The position numbers and the translations under genes were made by a program. From Knoellia sp. S7-12 (lineage in GTDB: Bacteria > Actinomycetota > Actinomycetes > Actinomycetales > Dermatophilaceae): DNA of 64,000 bases. The notes beneath the pieces are model-generated. The model was not told the origin of the DNA. It searched no databases and saw only the letters and a list, made by a program, of their open reading frames with translations. The stretch's first letter is position 1. The number at the start of each line of letters is the position of its first letter. Positions 1 through 8,575 of this stretch are shown here, in pieces. The stretch is from assembly GCF_040518285.1 (NCBI RefSeq), contig NZ_CP155449.1, positions 1,612,001-1,676,000 on the forward strand. Direction: 5' to 3'.

Positions 1-861
1 ATGCTTGGCCGCACGCCCGACTCGGTCAGTGCCATCCGCCCGCTACGTGACGGAGTCATCTCCGACGCCGACGTCACCGAGCGGATGCTGCGCTGGTTCG
101 TCGACCAGGTGTCGCCGTCCAAGATCTTCCGCCCGCGCATGGTCGTGTGCGTGCCGAGCGACATCACGAGCGTCGAACGTCGTGCCCTCGAGGACTCCAC
201 CCTGCGTGCTGGTGCGCGGCGAGTCCATGTCATCGAGGAGCCGATGGCGGCTGCGATCGGAGCCGGCCTCCCCATCGAGGAGACCAACGCCTCGATGGTC
301 GTCGACCTCGGTGGTGGCACGACCAACGTCGCCGTCATCAGCCTCGGCGGCATCGTCACGTCACGTTCGATCCGCATCGGTGGTGATGAGGTCGACGAGG
401 CGATCATCGCGCACGTGAAGTCCGAGTACTCCCTGCTCATGGGCGAACGCAGCGCCGAGCAGATCAAGGTCGCGGTCGGCTCGGCGTTCCCGATGCGCGA
501 GGAGCTCAGCGAGCGGGTGCGCGGTCGTGACCTCGTGACCGGTCTGCCCAAGACGGTGTCGATCTCGTCGGTCGAGGTCCGCCGTGCCATCGAGACGCCC
601 GTGCTGCAGATGGTCGAGTTGGCGCGGGCCGTCCTCGACGTGTGCCCACCCGAGCTCGCGGGCGACATCCTCGACCGCGGAATCACTCTCACCGGCGGTG
701 GTGCGCTGTTGCGCGGGCTCGCCGAGCGGATGCACCACGAGCTGGGTGTCCCGGTCGTCGTCGCCGACGACCCGCTGCGCGCCGTCGCCCGGGGTGCGGG
801 CAAGTGCATCGAGGAGTTCGACACCCTGCACCGCGTCCTCGTCGACAACCGTCGGCTGTGA
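1..861 (+). CDS. mreB: Rod shape-determining protein MreB (5' end outside window)
   Basis: MreB is the bacterial actin that polymerises on the inner membrane face and guides the lateral-wall synthesis complex. The 286 codons present carry the actin-fold nucleotide motifs: a phosphate-binding loop DLGGGTTN at in-window residues 102-109, the following GGDEVDEAI helix, and an adenosine-loop TGGGALLRGL near the end. MreB proteins are about 340 residues, and the first codon here aligns to the interior of the family, so the true start lies upstream of base 1. The stop overlaps the mreC start as GTGA, so the two are translationally coupled. Confidence 0.96.
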   Translation: MLGRTPDSVSAIRPLRDGVISDADVTERMLRWFVDQVSPSKIFRPRMVVCVPSDITSVERRALEDSTLRAGARRVHVIEEPMAAAIGAGLPIEETNASMVVDLGGGTTNVAVISLGGIVTSRSIRIGGDEVDEAIIAHVKSEYSLLMGERSAEQIKVAVGSAFPMREELSERVRGRDLVTGLPKTVSISSVEVRRAIETPVLQMVELARAVLDVCPPELAGDILDRGITLTGGGALLRGLAERMHHELGVPVVVADDPLRAVARGAGKCIEEFDTLHRVLVDNRRL

Positions 862-1697
862 AGGGCGACGCGTCCGACCGTCGACGCCGTCGGTTCGTCG
901 CGCTCGCAGTGCTCGTGACCCTGGCGCTCGTGCTCGTCGACCTCGTCGGTGGTCCGGGGCCGGGACTGCTGCGGCGCGGCGCTGCCACCGTCCTCGGTCC
1001 GCTCGAGCGCGTGCTCGCTCCCGGAGGTCGCCCCGGTGAGGAGGACCTGCGGCGCGAGAACGACCGTTTGGCCAGCGAGCTGCGTGAGGCCGAACTGGCA
1101 GGCGGCGATGCAGCTGCCCTGAAGTCTCTGCTGGCGGCACCGTCCACCGCTGGGGCCCGCGTCGTCCCGGCGCGGGTCGTCGGGGTTGGTGCACCCGGCC
1201 CTCAGGGCATCGTCCGCATCACCATCGATGTCGGTAGCCGCGACGGCGTCACCGCTGACCGCACCGTCGTCTCCGGCAACGGGCTGGTGGGCCGCGTGGC
1301 GGCGGTGGCGCCCTGGACGAGCGACATCTTCGTCGTCGGAGGGCCGGAGGTCTCTGTTGGTGTGCGCGTCGGGGCGTCAGGCGCGCTCGCCACCGTCGGA
1401 GGGACCGCCGCCTCAGCGGCCGAGCGGGACACCGGGGAGCTCGGGATCAGCCTCGTCCAGACTGGCGCGCTGCGCGTTGGCGACGAGGTGCGCACTCTTG
1501 GCAGCGTCGATGGCCGCCCGTTCGTCCCAGGTGTCCTCGTCGGCACCGTCAGTGCGGTCGAACCACGACGCGGCCGGCTCGCGGCGTCGGGCACCCTGCG
1601 ACCTGCCGTCGACGTCGGTGCGCTCTCGGTCGTCGGCGTGCTTCTCACCGGACCGCGTGCCACCCCACGGGCGACGGTCACCGGGGGAGCGCCGTGA
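858..1697 (+). CDS. mreC: Rod shape-determining protein MreC
   Basis: MreC is a membrane-anchored periplasmic-side scaffold linking MreB to the wall synthases. The 279-residue product has one N-terminal membrane segment (about residues 10-28), then a Glu/Arg/Leu-rich coiled coil (about 55-90), then the beta-barrel region typical of MreC. The GTG at 858 was chosen because it overlaps the mreB stop by 4 bases (GTGA), the same junction seen at mreC/mreD and mreD/mrdA. A longer in-frame reading would run far into mreB. Confidence 0.94.
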   Translation: MKGDASDRRRRRFVALAVLVTLALVLVDLVGGPGPGLLRRGAATVLGPLERVLAPGGRPGEEDLRRENDRLASELREAELAGGDAAALKSLLAAPSTAGARVVPARVVGVGAPGPQGIVRITIDVGSRDGVTADRTVVSGNGLVGRVAAVAPWTSDIFVVGGPEVSVGVRVGASGALATVGGTAASAAERDTGELGISLVQTGALRVGDEVRTLGSVDGRPFVPGVLVGTVSAVEPRRGRLAASGTLRPAVDVGALSVVGVLLTGPRATPRATVTGGAP

Positions 1698-2182
1698 CCG
1701 TGTCGGGGGTGGCGCTGCGTGGCGCACTCCTGCTCGTTGGCGCCGTCCTCGCCGTGACCCTCGGCGCTCGGCACCTCGCGCCTCTGCCCGACCTCGTCCT
1801 CGTCGTCGTCGCGTCGGCAGCATTGCGCTCGGGGCCCCGGGTCGGCCTGATCACGGGCCTGGTCGGCGGTTGGCTTCTTGATCTCCTGCCGCCGGGCTCG
1901 GCCGTGCTCGGCACCCAAGCCCTCCTGTATGCCGTGTGTGGCCTTCTCGTCGGCCTCGCCCGGCGTCCCGGTCACGTGTCGTTGGTGTGGGTCGTCGCCG
2001 TGATCGCCGCCGCCGGGTGCGGACTCGAAGTGGTGCGGGCCCTGCTTGCGCTGGCCCAGGGTGTGCCCGTTGAGGTGGCGTCGTCCTTGGGGCGGGTGCT
2101 CGCGACGGCAACGGTGGCCCTCGTCGTCGTGCCGCTCGTCACCGCTGTCGAGCGCCGCGCCGACCAGCGGAGGTTCGCGTGA
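1694..2182 (+). CDS. mreD: Rod shape-determining membrane protein MreD
   Basis: This 162-residue protein is almost entirely hydrophobic, with about five predicted membrane segments, as expected for MreD, the integral membrane partner of MreC. Sequence conservation in MreD is weak, so the call rests on size, topology and its place between mreC and mrdA. It starts at a GTG that overlaps the mreC stop by 4 bases and ends in the same kind of overlap with mrdA. Confidence 0.9.
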   Translation: MTVSGVALRGALLLVGAVLAVTLGARHLAPLPDLVLVVVASAALRSGPRVGLITGLVGGWLLDLLPPGSAVLGTQALLYAVCGLLVGLARRPGHVSLVWVVAVIAAAGCGLEVVRALLALAQGVPVEVASSLGRVLATATVALVVVPLVTAVERRADQRRFA

Positions 2183-4197
2183 CGAACGTCGGGATCCGGC
2201 CTCGCGACGGGTCCGCGCACCAGGGCCGATTCCTTGCTGCCGGGGCGGTCGTCACATTGCTCTTCGTCGTCCTCTTCGGCCGCCTCGGGCAGGTGCAGCT
2301 CACCGAACACGCCGACTACGCCGCTGCGGCTGCCTCGCTCAACACTCGCGAGATCATCGTGCCTGCCGTGCGTGGGCGCATCCTCGATCGGACGGGAAAA
2401 CCGTTGGCGGACAACACCTCTGCCACGGTCGTGACGCTTGAACGCCGGATCGTTGCCGAGAGCGATGATGGTGCTCGGGCAGTGCTGACGCAGGTGGCCG
2501 CCGTGCTCGAACGCCCGGTGGACGAGCTGCTGGCCAGGACCCACCTGTGTGGTGAGGCAGACGCCCCGCCGGCACCGACCTGCTGGGCCGGCTCGCCGCA
2601 GGTGCCGATCCCAGTGGCGAGTGGAGTCGACCCGCAGCGGGCGCTCAGCCTCGTCGAGCGACCGGACCTCTATCCGGGGGTGGCCGTGGAAGCGGTGCCG
2701 GTGCGTCGCTACCCCGCGCCGCTCGGCGTCAACGCCGCCCACCTCCTCGGCTACCTCGGCCGCGCCACCGACAAGGAGGTCGCGGCGCCGGACGGTGTGA
2801 TCACGGCCGACGACCTCGTGGGGCGTGCAGGACTGGAGCAGCAGTACGACACAGTGCTGCGCGGCACTCCCGGCCGCACGACCGTGTCGGTCGACCCTCG
2901 GGGCCTCGTCACCGGCGTCGTGGCGCAGACCGACCCTGTGCCCGGGCGGGACCTGGTGACGAGCATCGACGCCTCCGTCCAGGCGGCCACCGAGAAGTCA
3001 CTGGTCCGCGAGATGACGGCGGCGCGCCAACGCGGCCAGCCGGCCGACTCTGGTGGCGCCGTCGTCCTCGACATCACGACGGGGCAGGTGGTGGCCTCGG
3101 CGAGCGCTCCCACCTATGACCCCAACGTGTGGACCGGTGGCATTTCGGCAAAGGAGTACGCCGCGCTCACCGCACCGACGGCTGGGACGCCGCTGCTCTC
3201 ACGTGCCACCGGGGCGGCGATGCCACCGGCGTCGACGCTCAAGGCGCTGAGCGTGCCGGCCGCCGTGGCTGCCGGCAACCCGCTGACGGGCATCTATCAG
3301 TGCGGTTCGAGCTATCGGATCGGCAACCGGTCATTCCAGAACTTCGAGTCGCGTGCCTACGGTCCGATCACGTTCCACCGAGCACTCGAGGTCTCGTGCG
3401 ACACCGTCTTCTATGACGTCGCCTACCGGTCGTGGCTCGCGCTCGGTGGGCTCAGGGGGGCTGATGCCAAGGACCCCTTCATCACGACGGTCCGTGACTT
3501 CGGGCTCGGCAAGCGCACGGGCATCGACCTGCCGGGGGAGAGCGCCGGCCGCATTCCTGACCGGGCGTGGAAGCGCGCTGTCTGGGACGAAACCAAGGAC
3601 GAGACGTGCACGCGGGCCAAGTCCGGCTATCCGGAGGTCGCCAAGGACGACCCGGCGCGGGCGGCATACCTCCTGTCCCTGGCCAAGGAGAACTGTGCGA
3701 GCGGTGCCCAGTTCCGGGCCGGTGACGCAGCGAACTTCGTGATCGGTCAGGGAGATGTCGCGACGACGCCACTGCAGATGGGAGTCGCGTATGCCGCGAT
3801 CGCCGGTGGGGGTGTCGTGCGCACCCCGCGCGTCGGGGTGAAGACCGTTGATCCGGTTTCCGGTGTGGCACAGACGATTCCGGCCGGTCCCACGCACTCC
3901 GTCACCCTTGCGAAGGACGTTGCGTCGTACGTCCAGAGCGGACTGCGAGCGGTGGTCGTGAGTGGGACGGGAGCGCGGGCCTTCGCTGGAATGCCGACGG
4001 ACTGGCCCGTCTCCGGCAAGACCGGGACTGCCGAGGTCTTCGGGAAGAGGGACACAGCGTGGTTCCTGTCCTATGCGCCGACGACCAAGCCCCGGTATGC
4101 CGTGTCAGTGGCCGTGAGCCAGGGCGGTCACGGCGGCGAGACCGCCGCGCCGATCGCCCGCTCCATCCATGAGGCACTGCGCCTGCTGCCGCGGTGA
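2179..4197 (+). CDS. mrdA: Penicillin-binding protein 2, elongasome transpeptidase
   Basis: PBP2 cross-links peptidoglycan during cell elongation. The 672-residue product has one N-terminal membrane anchor (about residues 14-35), a dimerisation/pedestal region, and a C-terminal penicillin-binding domain with all three motifs: SxxK as STLK with Ser352, SxN replaced by SCD at about 406, and KTGT at 614-617. Asp in the third position of SxN is known in PBP2 homologues. The start is a GTG in a 4-base overlap with mreD. The last 277 bases recur at 10432-10708. The glycosyltransferase partner rodA, normally next, is absent from this window. Confidence 0.95.
   Translation: MTNVGIRPRDGSAHQGRFLAAGAVVTLLFVVLFGRLGQVQLTEHADYAAAAASLNTREIIVPAVRGRILDRTGKPLADNTSATVVTLERRIVAESDDGARAVLTQVAAVLERPVDELLARTHLCGEADAPPAPTCWAGSPQVPIPVASGVDPQRALSLVERPDLYPGVAVEAVPVRRYPAPLGVNAAHLLGYLGRATDKEVAAPDGVITADDLVGRAGLEQQYDTVLRGTPGRTTVSVDPRGLVTGVVAQTDPVPGRDLVTSIDASVQAATEKSLVREMTAARQRGQPADSGGAVVLDITTGQVVASASAPTYDPNVWTGGISAKEYAALTAPTAGTPLLSRATGAAMPPASTLKALSVPAAVAAGNPLTGIYQCGSSYRIGNRSFQNFESRAYGPITFHRALEVSCDTVFYDVAYRSWLALGGLRGADAKDPFITTVRDFGLGKRTGIDLPGESAGRIPDRAWKRAVWDETKDETCTRAKSGYPEVAKDDPARAAYLLSLAKENCASGAQFRAGDAANFVIGQGDVATTPLQMGVAYAAIAGGGVVRTPRVGVKTVDPVSGVAQTIPAGPTHSVTLAKDVASYVQSGLRAVVVSGTGARAFAGMPTDWPVSGKTGTAEVFGKRDTAWFLSYAPTTKPRYAVSVAVSQGGHGGETAAPIARSIHEALRLLPR
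3921..4197 (+). repeat. Direct repeat copy 1: 3' end of mrdA
   Basis: These 277 bases, ending at the mrdA stop codon, recur in the same orientation at 10432-10708. By eye there are three mismatches in the first 244 bases and seven in the last 33. Identity ends at the stop codon in both copies, and the bases before the repeat differ. The repeats bracket 6.2 kb of apparently foreign DNA. Confidence 0.95.
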
Positions 4198-4312
4198 CCG
4201 CTCCGGGTTTGGACATCCGCAACAACTCGTTCAGGGCCGAGTGGCGGAGGGGGACCCCGAACACGCGGGGACGCGAGCCTGTCTCGACCTCGATTGGTTT
4301 GCCGCCGACACC

Positions 4313-5086
4313 CTAAGCCCGGGGTGCTTCGGGTAGCGAGCTGGCTTCGGTGGCAACAAAGGCCGCAGAAATCCGAGACGTCATCTCCTCTGCTTCGCCT
4401 GGCCCGTAGGTGAAAAGGCCCGCATTGACCTTCGCACCCAGACGGCCCTCGGCGACAAGGCCTCTGAGCCCGTCCGGAGCCGTCCTTCGGCCGTCAAGGT
4501 CAGGGAAGAGTTGAGTGCACAGCATCTCGAAGACGTCGAGGCCGCCGAGGTCAGCGGTGCGGAAGGGGCCTGCAACGGCCCAGCGAGGTCCCAGGCTGTC
4601 TCTCACGATCGCGTCCAATTCCTCGACGCCGACAATGCCTCGTTCCACCAGAGCGAACGCCTCTCGCAGCAAAGCAGCCTGCAGTCGGTTCGCGACGAAC
4701 CCAGGGCATTCCTGACTGAGGACCACGGGGCGCTTGCCGAGCGCCTGCATGAGCGTGACCATGTCTTGGACGAGTCCAGGCGAGGTGAGGGGGCCCGGCA
4801 CCACTTCCACCAACGGGACCACGTCGGCTGGGTTGAAGAAGTGGGCGACCAAGAGGCGCTCGGGCACGGTGATCAGCGCCTGCAGCTCACTGGGCTGATA
4901 GGTCGAGGTATTTGATGCGATCGGTACAGCTTGGTTAGTGCTCGAGATCTCCCGGAGAACGGCGGCCTTGACGTCCAGCCGTTCGGTCACTGCCTCGACG
5001 ACCAGGTCGGCTCCATCCATTGCTGGGCCGAGGTCCAGCGTGCGCGCTCGTTTACCCATCTCATCGGCTCCCTTCTGTTGTCAACC
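4313..5086 (-). pseudogene. 3-hydroxyacyl-CoA dehydrogenase, C-terminal fragment (split by IS110)
   Basis: This reads as the C-terminal four fifths of a FadB/PaaH-type 3-hydroxyacyl-CoA dehydrogenase. It has an EAVTERLDVK segment ending the NAD domain, the substrate motif SNTSTY, HFFNPADVVPLVEVV, and the helical C-terminal domain with PGFVANRLQ. The GxGxxG NAD loop is missing here and is found in the same orientation at 6512-6691, beyond the IS110 element. In frame, the fragment begins right after the transposase stop codon (CAA CAG AAG...). An internal ATG at 5059 could give a 248-residue product, but it would lack the NAD loop and should be inactive. Confidence 0.88.
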
Positions 5087-6292
5087 GGCCGGTTCTAGGT
5101 GCTTAGTGGGCTCGGTCTTTCGCAGCGCGGCTGTCGCGCGTAGCGTCCTTGGTGCGGGTCCGGGAAGTGGCTGATCCGAAGTGCCGGTGTGCGGGTGCGA
5201 GCCGGTCGCGCTGGATGTATGAGACGCCCCGCGTTGCCCTCCCGGGCCCGCCTCTTTGCCCGTGGCTTGGGCGGGTGAGGCATCGGCGACCAGCTGTCGA
5301 TAGATGACGTCGGAGATCCTTCGCTTGAGGCAGCGCAGTGCCTCGAGGGGTTTCTTGCCCTCGGCGCGCTTGCGCCGGTAGTAGGTCCGCCCGTCGGTGT
5401 CGAGCCGGAGCTGGGTGATCGCGGCGATGTGGATCATGTGGTTGACCCGGCGGTTACCCGCTCGGGAGAGACGGTGCCGGTTGTTCTCCCCGGAGGAGGC
5501 GTCCAGCGGTGCGGTGCCGGTCCAGGACGCGAACCGGTTGCGGTCAGCGAACCGGGCGATGTCGCCGACGTCAGCCAGGACACGGGCGGCGACCACAGGT
5601 CCGATGCCGGGGATGTCCGTCAGGTGTGAGCCGCGGGCCTGGATGATCGCCTTCAGCTCGGCGGTGGCCTTCTTCATCTTGGCCTCGACCGCGACCAGTT
5701 CGGCGAGCTCCTCTGCTGCTATCCGGCGGCGGGTCTTGCCGGCGACGTCACGCGGGCGAACTGAGGCGAGCATGCGCTTGGCCTGACCGGTGGTGATGTC
5801 CTTCTTCGCCTGCCCGGGAAGCAATTCCGCGAGCAGGGCTTGGAGCCGATCGACGCTCTGGACCCGTCGCCGGGTCAACGCCTCACGGCGGTCCACGAGC
5901 AACCTGAGCGCCTCCAGCTCACCGTCGACCTGCAGCACCCGAAGGCCCGAAGTGCGCACCGCGACCATCGCGATCGAGTGTGCGTCGTGGGCATCGGTCT
6001 TGCGGTTGTGGCCGGTGTCGAAGAGCCGGACCCGGGCGGCGAGCTTGGCCGGGACGTCCACGACATGCTCCCCTGATTCCAGGAGCCGCTGCGCCAGGGG
6101 GCGTCCGACACCGTTGGCGCCCTCGACCGCCCACACCCGGTCCGGCCACGCCTTGGCGTAGGTTCGCATCGCGGTGTAGCCGGCCCGGTCGGTGGTGAAC
6201 CGGCCCGAACCGAGACGCCGTTCATGATCGTTAACGACCTCGATCGTCGCCGACAGCTTGTGGGGATCGACCCCGATGACAACACGTTCCAT
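5081..6292 (-). CDS. IS110-family transposase (DEDD type)
   Basis: The 403-residue protein has the IS110 layout: an N-terminal RuvC-like DEDD domain (GVDPHK with Asp9, VEGANG with Glu near 58, KTDAHDAHS near 98), a coiled-coil linker, and the C-terminal Transposase_20 domain with the helix-hairpin-helix IPGIGPVVAARVLADVGD and the serine region GTAPLDASSG. These enzymes recombine DNA guided by a bridge RNA made from the element's non-coding end. The gene reaches almost to the downstream element end, while about 210 bases lie upstream, the arrangement of the IS110 rather than the IS1111 subgroup. The reading frame is intact. The last 60 residues are low complexity and may be element-specific. 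Confidence 0.95.
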   Translation of the reverse strand: MERVVIGVDPHKLSATIEVVNDHERRLGSGRFTTDRAGYTAMRTYAKAWPDRVWAVEGANGVGRPLAQRLLESGEHVVDVPAKLAARVRLFDTGHNRKTDAHDAHSIAMVAVRTSGLRVLQVDGELEALRLLVDRREALTRRRVQSVDRLQALLAELLPGQAKKDITTGQAKRMLASVRPRDVAGKTRRRIAAEELAELVAVEAKMKKATAELKAIIQARGSHLTDIPGIGPVVAARVLADVGDIARFADRNRFASWTGTAPLDASSGENNRHRLSRAGNRRVNHMIHIAAITQLRLDTDGRTYYRRKRAEGKKPLEALRCLKRRISDVIYRQLVADASPAQATGKEAGPGGQRGASHTSSATGSHPHTGTSDQPLPGPAPRTLRATAALRKTEPTKHLEPAG

Positions 6293-6511
6293 GTGCCGCT
6301 CCTACCTTGCTCGTACCCGATGTGGACGGCGAGGTGGGCAGTGCTACTACGAGCAGGGCAGTCCCTTCTTGAGCCACGCCTCGTCACGGCGCCCGGCGGG
6401 CAGCAGTCCGATAGTGAGCCACACCGACAAAGCGGTGGGCAGCCCAATAGAGAGCGTCCCGCCGAGCACCTGGACCGAGTCTGGCCAGACGCCGGCCCTA
6501 CCAGCAATCGT
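5084..6511 (-). mobile_element. IS110-family insertion sequence (ends approximate)
   Basis: A roughly 1.43 kb element defined by the two halves of the interrupted dehydrogenase gene: coding homology stops near 6512 on one side and resumes near 5086 on the other. IS110 elements usually lack clear terminal inverted repeats and long target duplications, and none is obvious here, so the ends are good to perhaps 10 bases. It contains one transposase gene and about 210 bases of non-coding DNA upstream of it. Confidence 0.85.
6293..6505 (-). ncRNA. Candidate IS110 bridge RNA region
   Basis: About 210 non-coding bases lie between the element end and the transposase start. In IS110-subgroup elements this end encodes the bridge RNA, whose two loops pair with target and donor DNA. 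The transposase-sense strand holds several short self-complementary GC stretches, for example GCCCGCCGGGC. I could not fold it or identify the loops, so location is inferred from family architecture only. Confidence 0.4.
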
Positions 6512-6691
6512 CTAGTAGCCCAGACTGTTGCGCAGACCTTCCACGGCGCATGAGGCAAGGGTGACGTCCGCGTCCACGAAGGTCACTGCAGCCCCGCCAC
6601 GGGCGAACAGCCGACCGATCCTGCTACCCATGAGGCCAGCACCGACGATCACGATGTCGAGGTCCTTGATGGGTCTGCCGGTCAGAGCCAC
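6512..6691 (-). pseudogene. 3-hydroxyacyl-CoA dehydrogenase, N-terminal fragment
   Basis: Read on the minus strand from a GTG at 6691, 59 codons give DLDIVIVGAGLMGSRIG followed by GGAAVTFVDAD. This is the NAD-binding Rossmann loop missing from the fragment at 4313-5086. The frame then reaches a TAG at or just inside the IS110 end. Together the two pieces make a nearly complete gene of the family's usual length, so the disruption looks recent. No strong ribosome-binding site was seen ahead of the GTG. Confidence 0.8.
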
Positions 6692-6734
6692 TGTGCGCAG
6701 CTGCTGTGAGGATGGAGGCGGACCACGACGAACA

Positions 6735-8393
6735 TCACCGCGAGGTCACGCAGGTGAAGCTCGCGGCGTCATTGGGACTTCCGGTGCCGCTGTATCGCGG
6801 CCACGCCGGATACTGACACAGCGGTCTGGTTCGCCCGGCACCGGTGAGGCTGGCGTCCTTGACCACAGGACTGACGGGAGCCTTGCGGTTCTGCGACCAC
6901 GTCTCGAGTGCCGTCAGCGAGTCCCAGCTGGCGGCGAACTGCGCGCCGCGGTTGACATGGTTGGCTCCGGGGACCACATAGAACCGAGCGAAGTCCGCGG
7001 TCTGTCGCGGCCCGACGACGTCGCGGACACGCTCGTAGTACTCCGCGGTGGAGCGGTGGCTGACCAGCTCGTCGGCTGCGCCGTGGAGGATCAGCAGCTT
7101 TCCGCCAGCGCGCGCGAATGGCCTGAGGTCGGCGTCGTTGACATCCTGCAGACCGCTCAGCTCACTGACCCGATGCTTCCACTTGCGTGGGTTCAGCGGG
7201 TCGACGGCGAGCGGATCGTGGGACGGATCCCGGGTGACGAAGTAGCGAACCCACTGGTCCCAGAACTGAACCCCGTAGCCGCTTGTCTTTGGCATGGGGT
7301 TGGCTGGCGCGGCCGATCCGAACCCGAGCAGCGGTGTGGACATCTTGGCTCCGGACAGGAAGGGGAAGCCCGGATATCCTCGTTCGCCGCTCTTCAGGTG
7401 GTACTTCCAGTGCAGGGGCGACGAGACCGCTCGCACAGCGGTGATCTGGGCATCCGAGAGACAGGCCGAACCAGCGTCGGCACCGAGGGGGCATCGCAGC
7501 GTCCGCGGGTCGAATTCACAACCGGGCTCGTTGGAGATGATGTTGTCGCTCAGACCATCGCGCGCGTCGCACGCACGCATGACGCTGGTGTGAAGGAGGG
7601 TCTGCTCGTTGGGCTCCAGAAACGCGCCGGGCTGGGACATCACCTTGGCGATGTGACCGAAGTACAGGTTCAGGCTCGCAGCGTTCCATGCAGGATAGAC
7701 AGCGATGACTCCGTCAAAGTCCCGCGGCCATCGCTGCGCGACGGCGAGGGCCTCGCGTCCGCCGGTGGAGCCGCCGGCGAAGTACTTGTGCGCCGGCTCC
7801 CGTCCGTAGTGCACCGTGACCAGGTAGGCAGCGGCATCGTGGGTCTTCTTCAGGGCGTCACCCGCGAAGTTGCGCACCGCTTCGTCGTTGGCACCGAACG
7901 TGCCGTCGAGGGTGGTGGTAGGGACGAACGCCGGGTCCGCCTGATGTCCCGAGTCGCTGCCGAACGTGGCATATCCGCGTTGCAACGGGGTCGGTTGATC
8001 GGTCGGTCCGAAGAGAACGTTCCCGGCCACGTTGGGGATGGTGCCGTCGTAGCCGCCGCCTCCGAACATGAAGGCATTCCCGTTCCACGTCGTCGGCAGC
8101 GCCAGGCGGAGCCTGATGTCAGGTGCGGTGGCGTCGATCGGCGATATGGCCGCCTCCACCTCGCAGTAGGTCTGCGGCACGGTTCCCCCCAAGCTCTTCT
8201 CCTGGGCGGTAGTGACGCGGGCACCCGAGGTGGGCAACGAGATTCGGTGAGCCGATATCTCGGTATCGACCAAGGAAGAACACCGGGACCCGCTGTCCGT
8301 CAATTCGCCTGCGGCTCCCGAGGTCGCCCCAGCGACGGCAAACATCGCAGCCGCCGCCGTCAATGCGGCGCTGGTCCCCAGCAACATCCTCAT
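6735..8393 (-). CDS. Secreted tannase/feruloyl esterase family hydrolase
   Basis: The 552-residue product starts with a signal peptide (MRMLLGTSAALTAAAAMFAV and a run of small residues), and the rest matches the tannase and feruloyl esterase family of serine hydrolases that cut ester bonds of plant phenolics. Visible triad elements are the nucleophile loop GGSTGGREAL, the acid region HGAADELVSH and the histidine loop GANHVNRG. The family's CS-D-HC motif has cysteines next to the Ser and His; here they are Gly and Val, so that disulfide is absent. The ATG at 8393 was chosen because it begins the signal peptide and follows GGAG. It is divergent from the PucR regulator. The substrate cannot be told from sequence. 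Confidence 0.85.
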   Translation of the reverse strand: MRMLLGTSAALTAAAAMFAVAGATSGAAGELTDSGSRCSSLVDTEISAHRISLPTSGARVTTAQEKSLGGTVPQTYCEVEAAISPIDATAPDIRLRLALPTTWNGNAFMFGGGGYDGTIPNVAGNVLFGPTDQPTPLQRGYATFGSDSGHQADPAFVPTTTLDGTFGANDEAVRNFAGDALKKTHDAAAYLVTVHYGREPAHKYFAGGSTGGREALAVAQRWPRDFDGVIAVYPAWNAASLNLYFGHIAKVMSQPGAFLEPNEQTLLHTSVMRACDARDGLSDNIISNEPGCEFDPRTLRCPLGADAGSACLSDAQITAVRAVSSPLHWKYHLKSGERGYPGFPFLSGAKMSTPLLGFGSAAPANPMPKTSGYGVQFWDQWVRYFVTRDPSHDPLAVDPLNPRKWKHRVSELSGLQDVNDADLRPFARAGGKLLILHGAADELVSHRSTAEYYERVRDVVGPRQTADFARFYVVPGANHVNRGAQFAASWDSLTALETWSQNRKAPVSPVVKDASLTGAGRTRPLCQYPAWPRYSGTGSPNDAASFTCVTSR

Positions 8394-8575
8394 CGATTTC
8401 TCCACTCCCGTGACCTGCCTGATGCGAGAAATCGTCGTCCGGTTGCGATCGCAGGTATATGGACCACGTCCCCATAATTGGGCCAGAATCGATGTTCCTC
8501 TGCCGCATACCGCACGGTCGCACCTCACGATCAACTCGGGATGACGAGTCGCCACGCAGAAAGGTCGGATTGACC
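8394..8575. promoter_or_regulatory. Divergent promoter region, tannase-like gene / pucR-like gene
   Basis: These 182 bases separate the two divergent starts and should hold both promoters and any regulator site. The sequence is noticeably less GC-rich than the flanks. I did not find a convincing inverted repeat for the PucR-type protein. Confidence 0.5.

Noticed and set aside
7048..8477. Long plus-strand open frame (649 codons) over the tannase-like gene
   Set aside because: It is antisense to a gene with a signal peptide and recognisable hydrolase motifs; its translation shows no family features and is a GC-rich shadow frame.
8459..8575. Upstream start for the PucR-like regulator
   Set aside because: The added 39 residues are not conserved-looking, extend into the divergent promoter, and ATG 8576 has a purine-rich site ahead of it.
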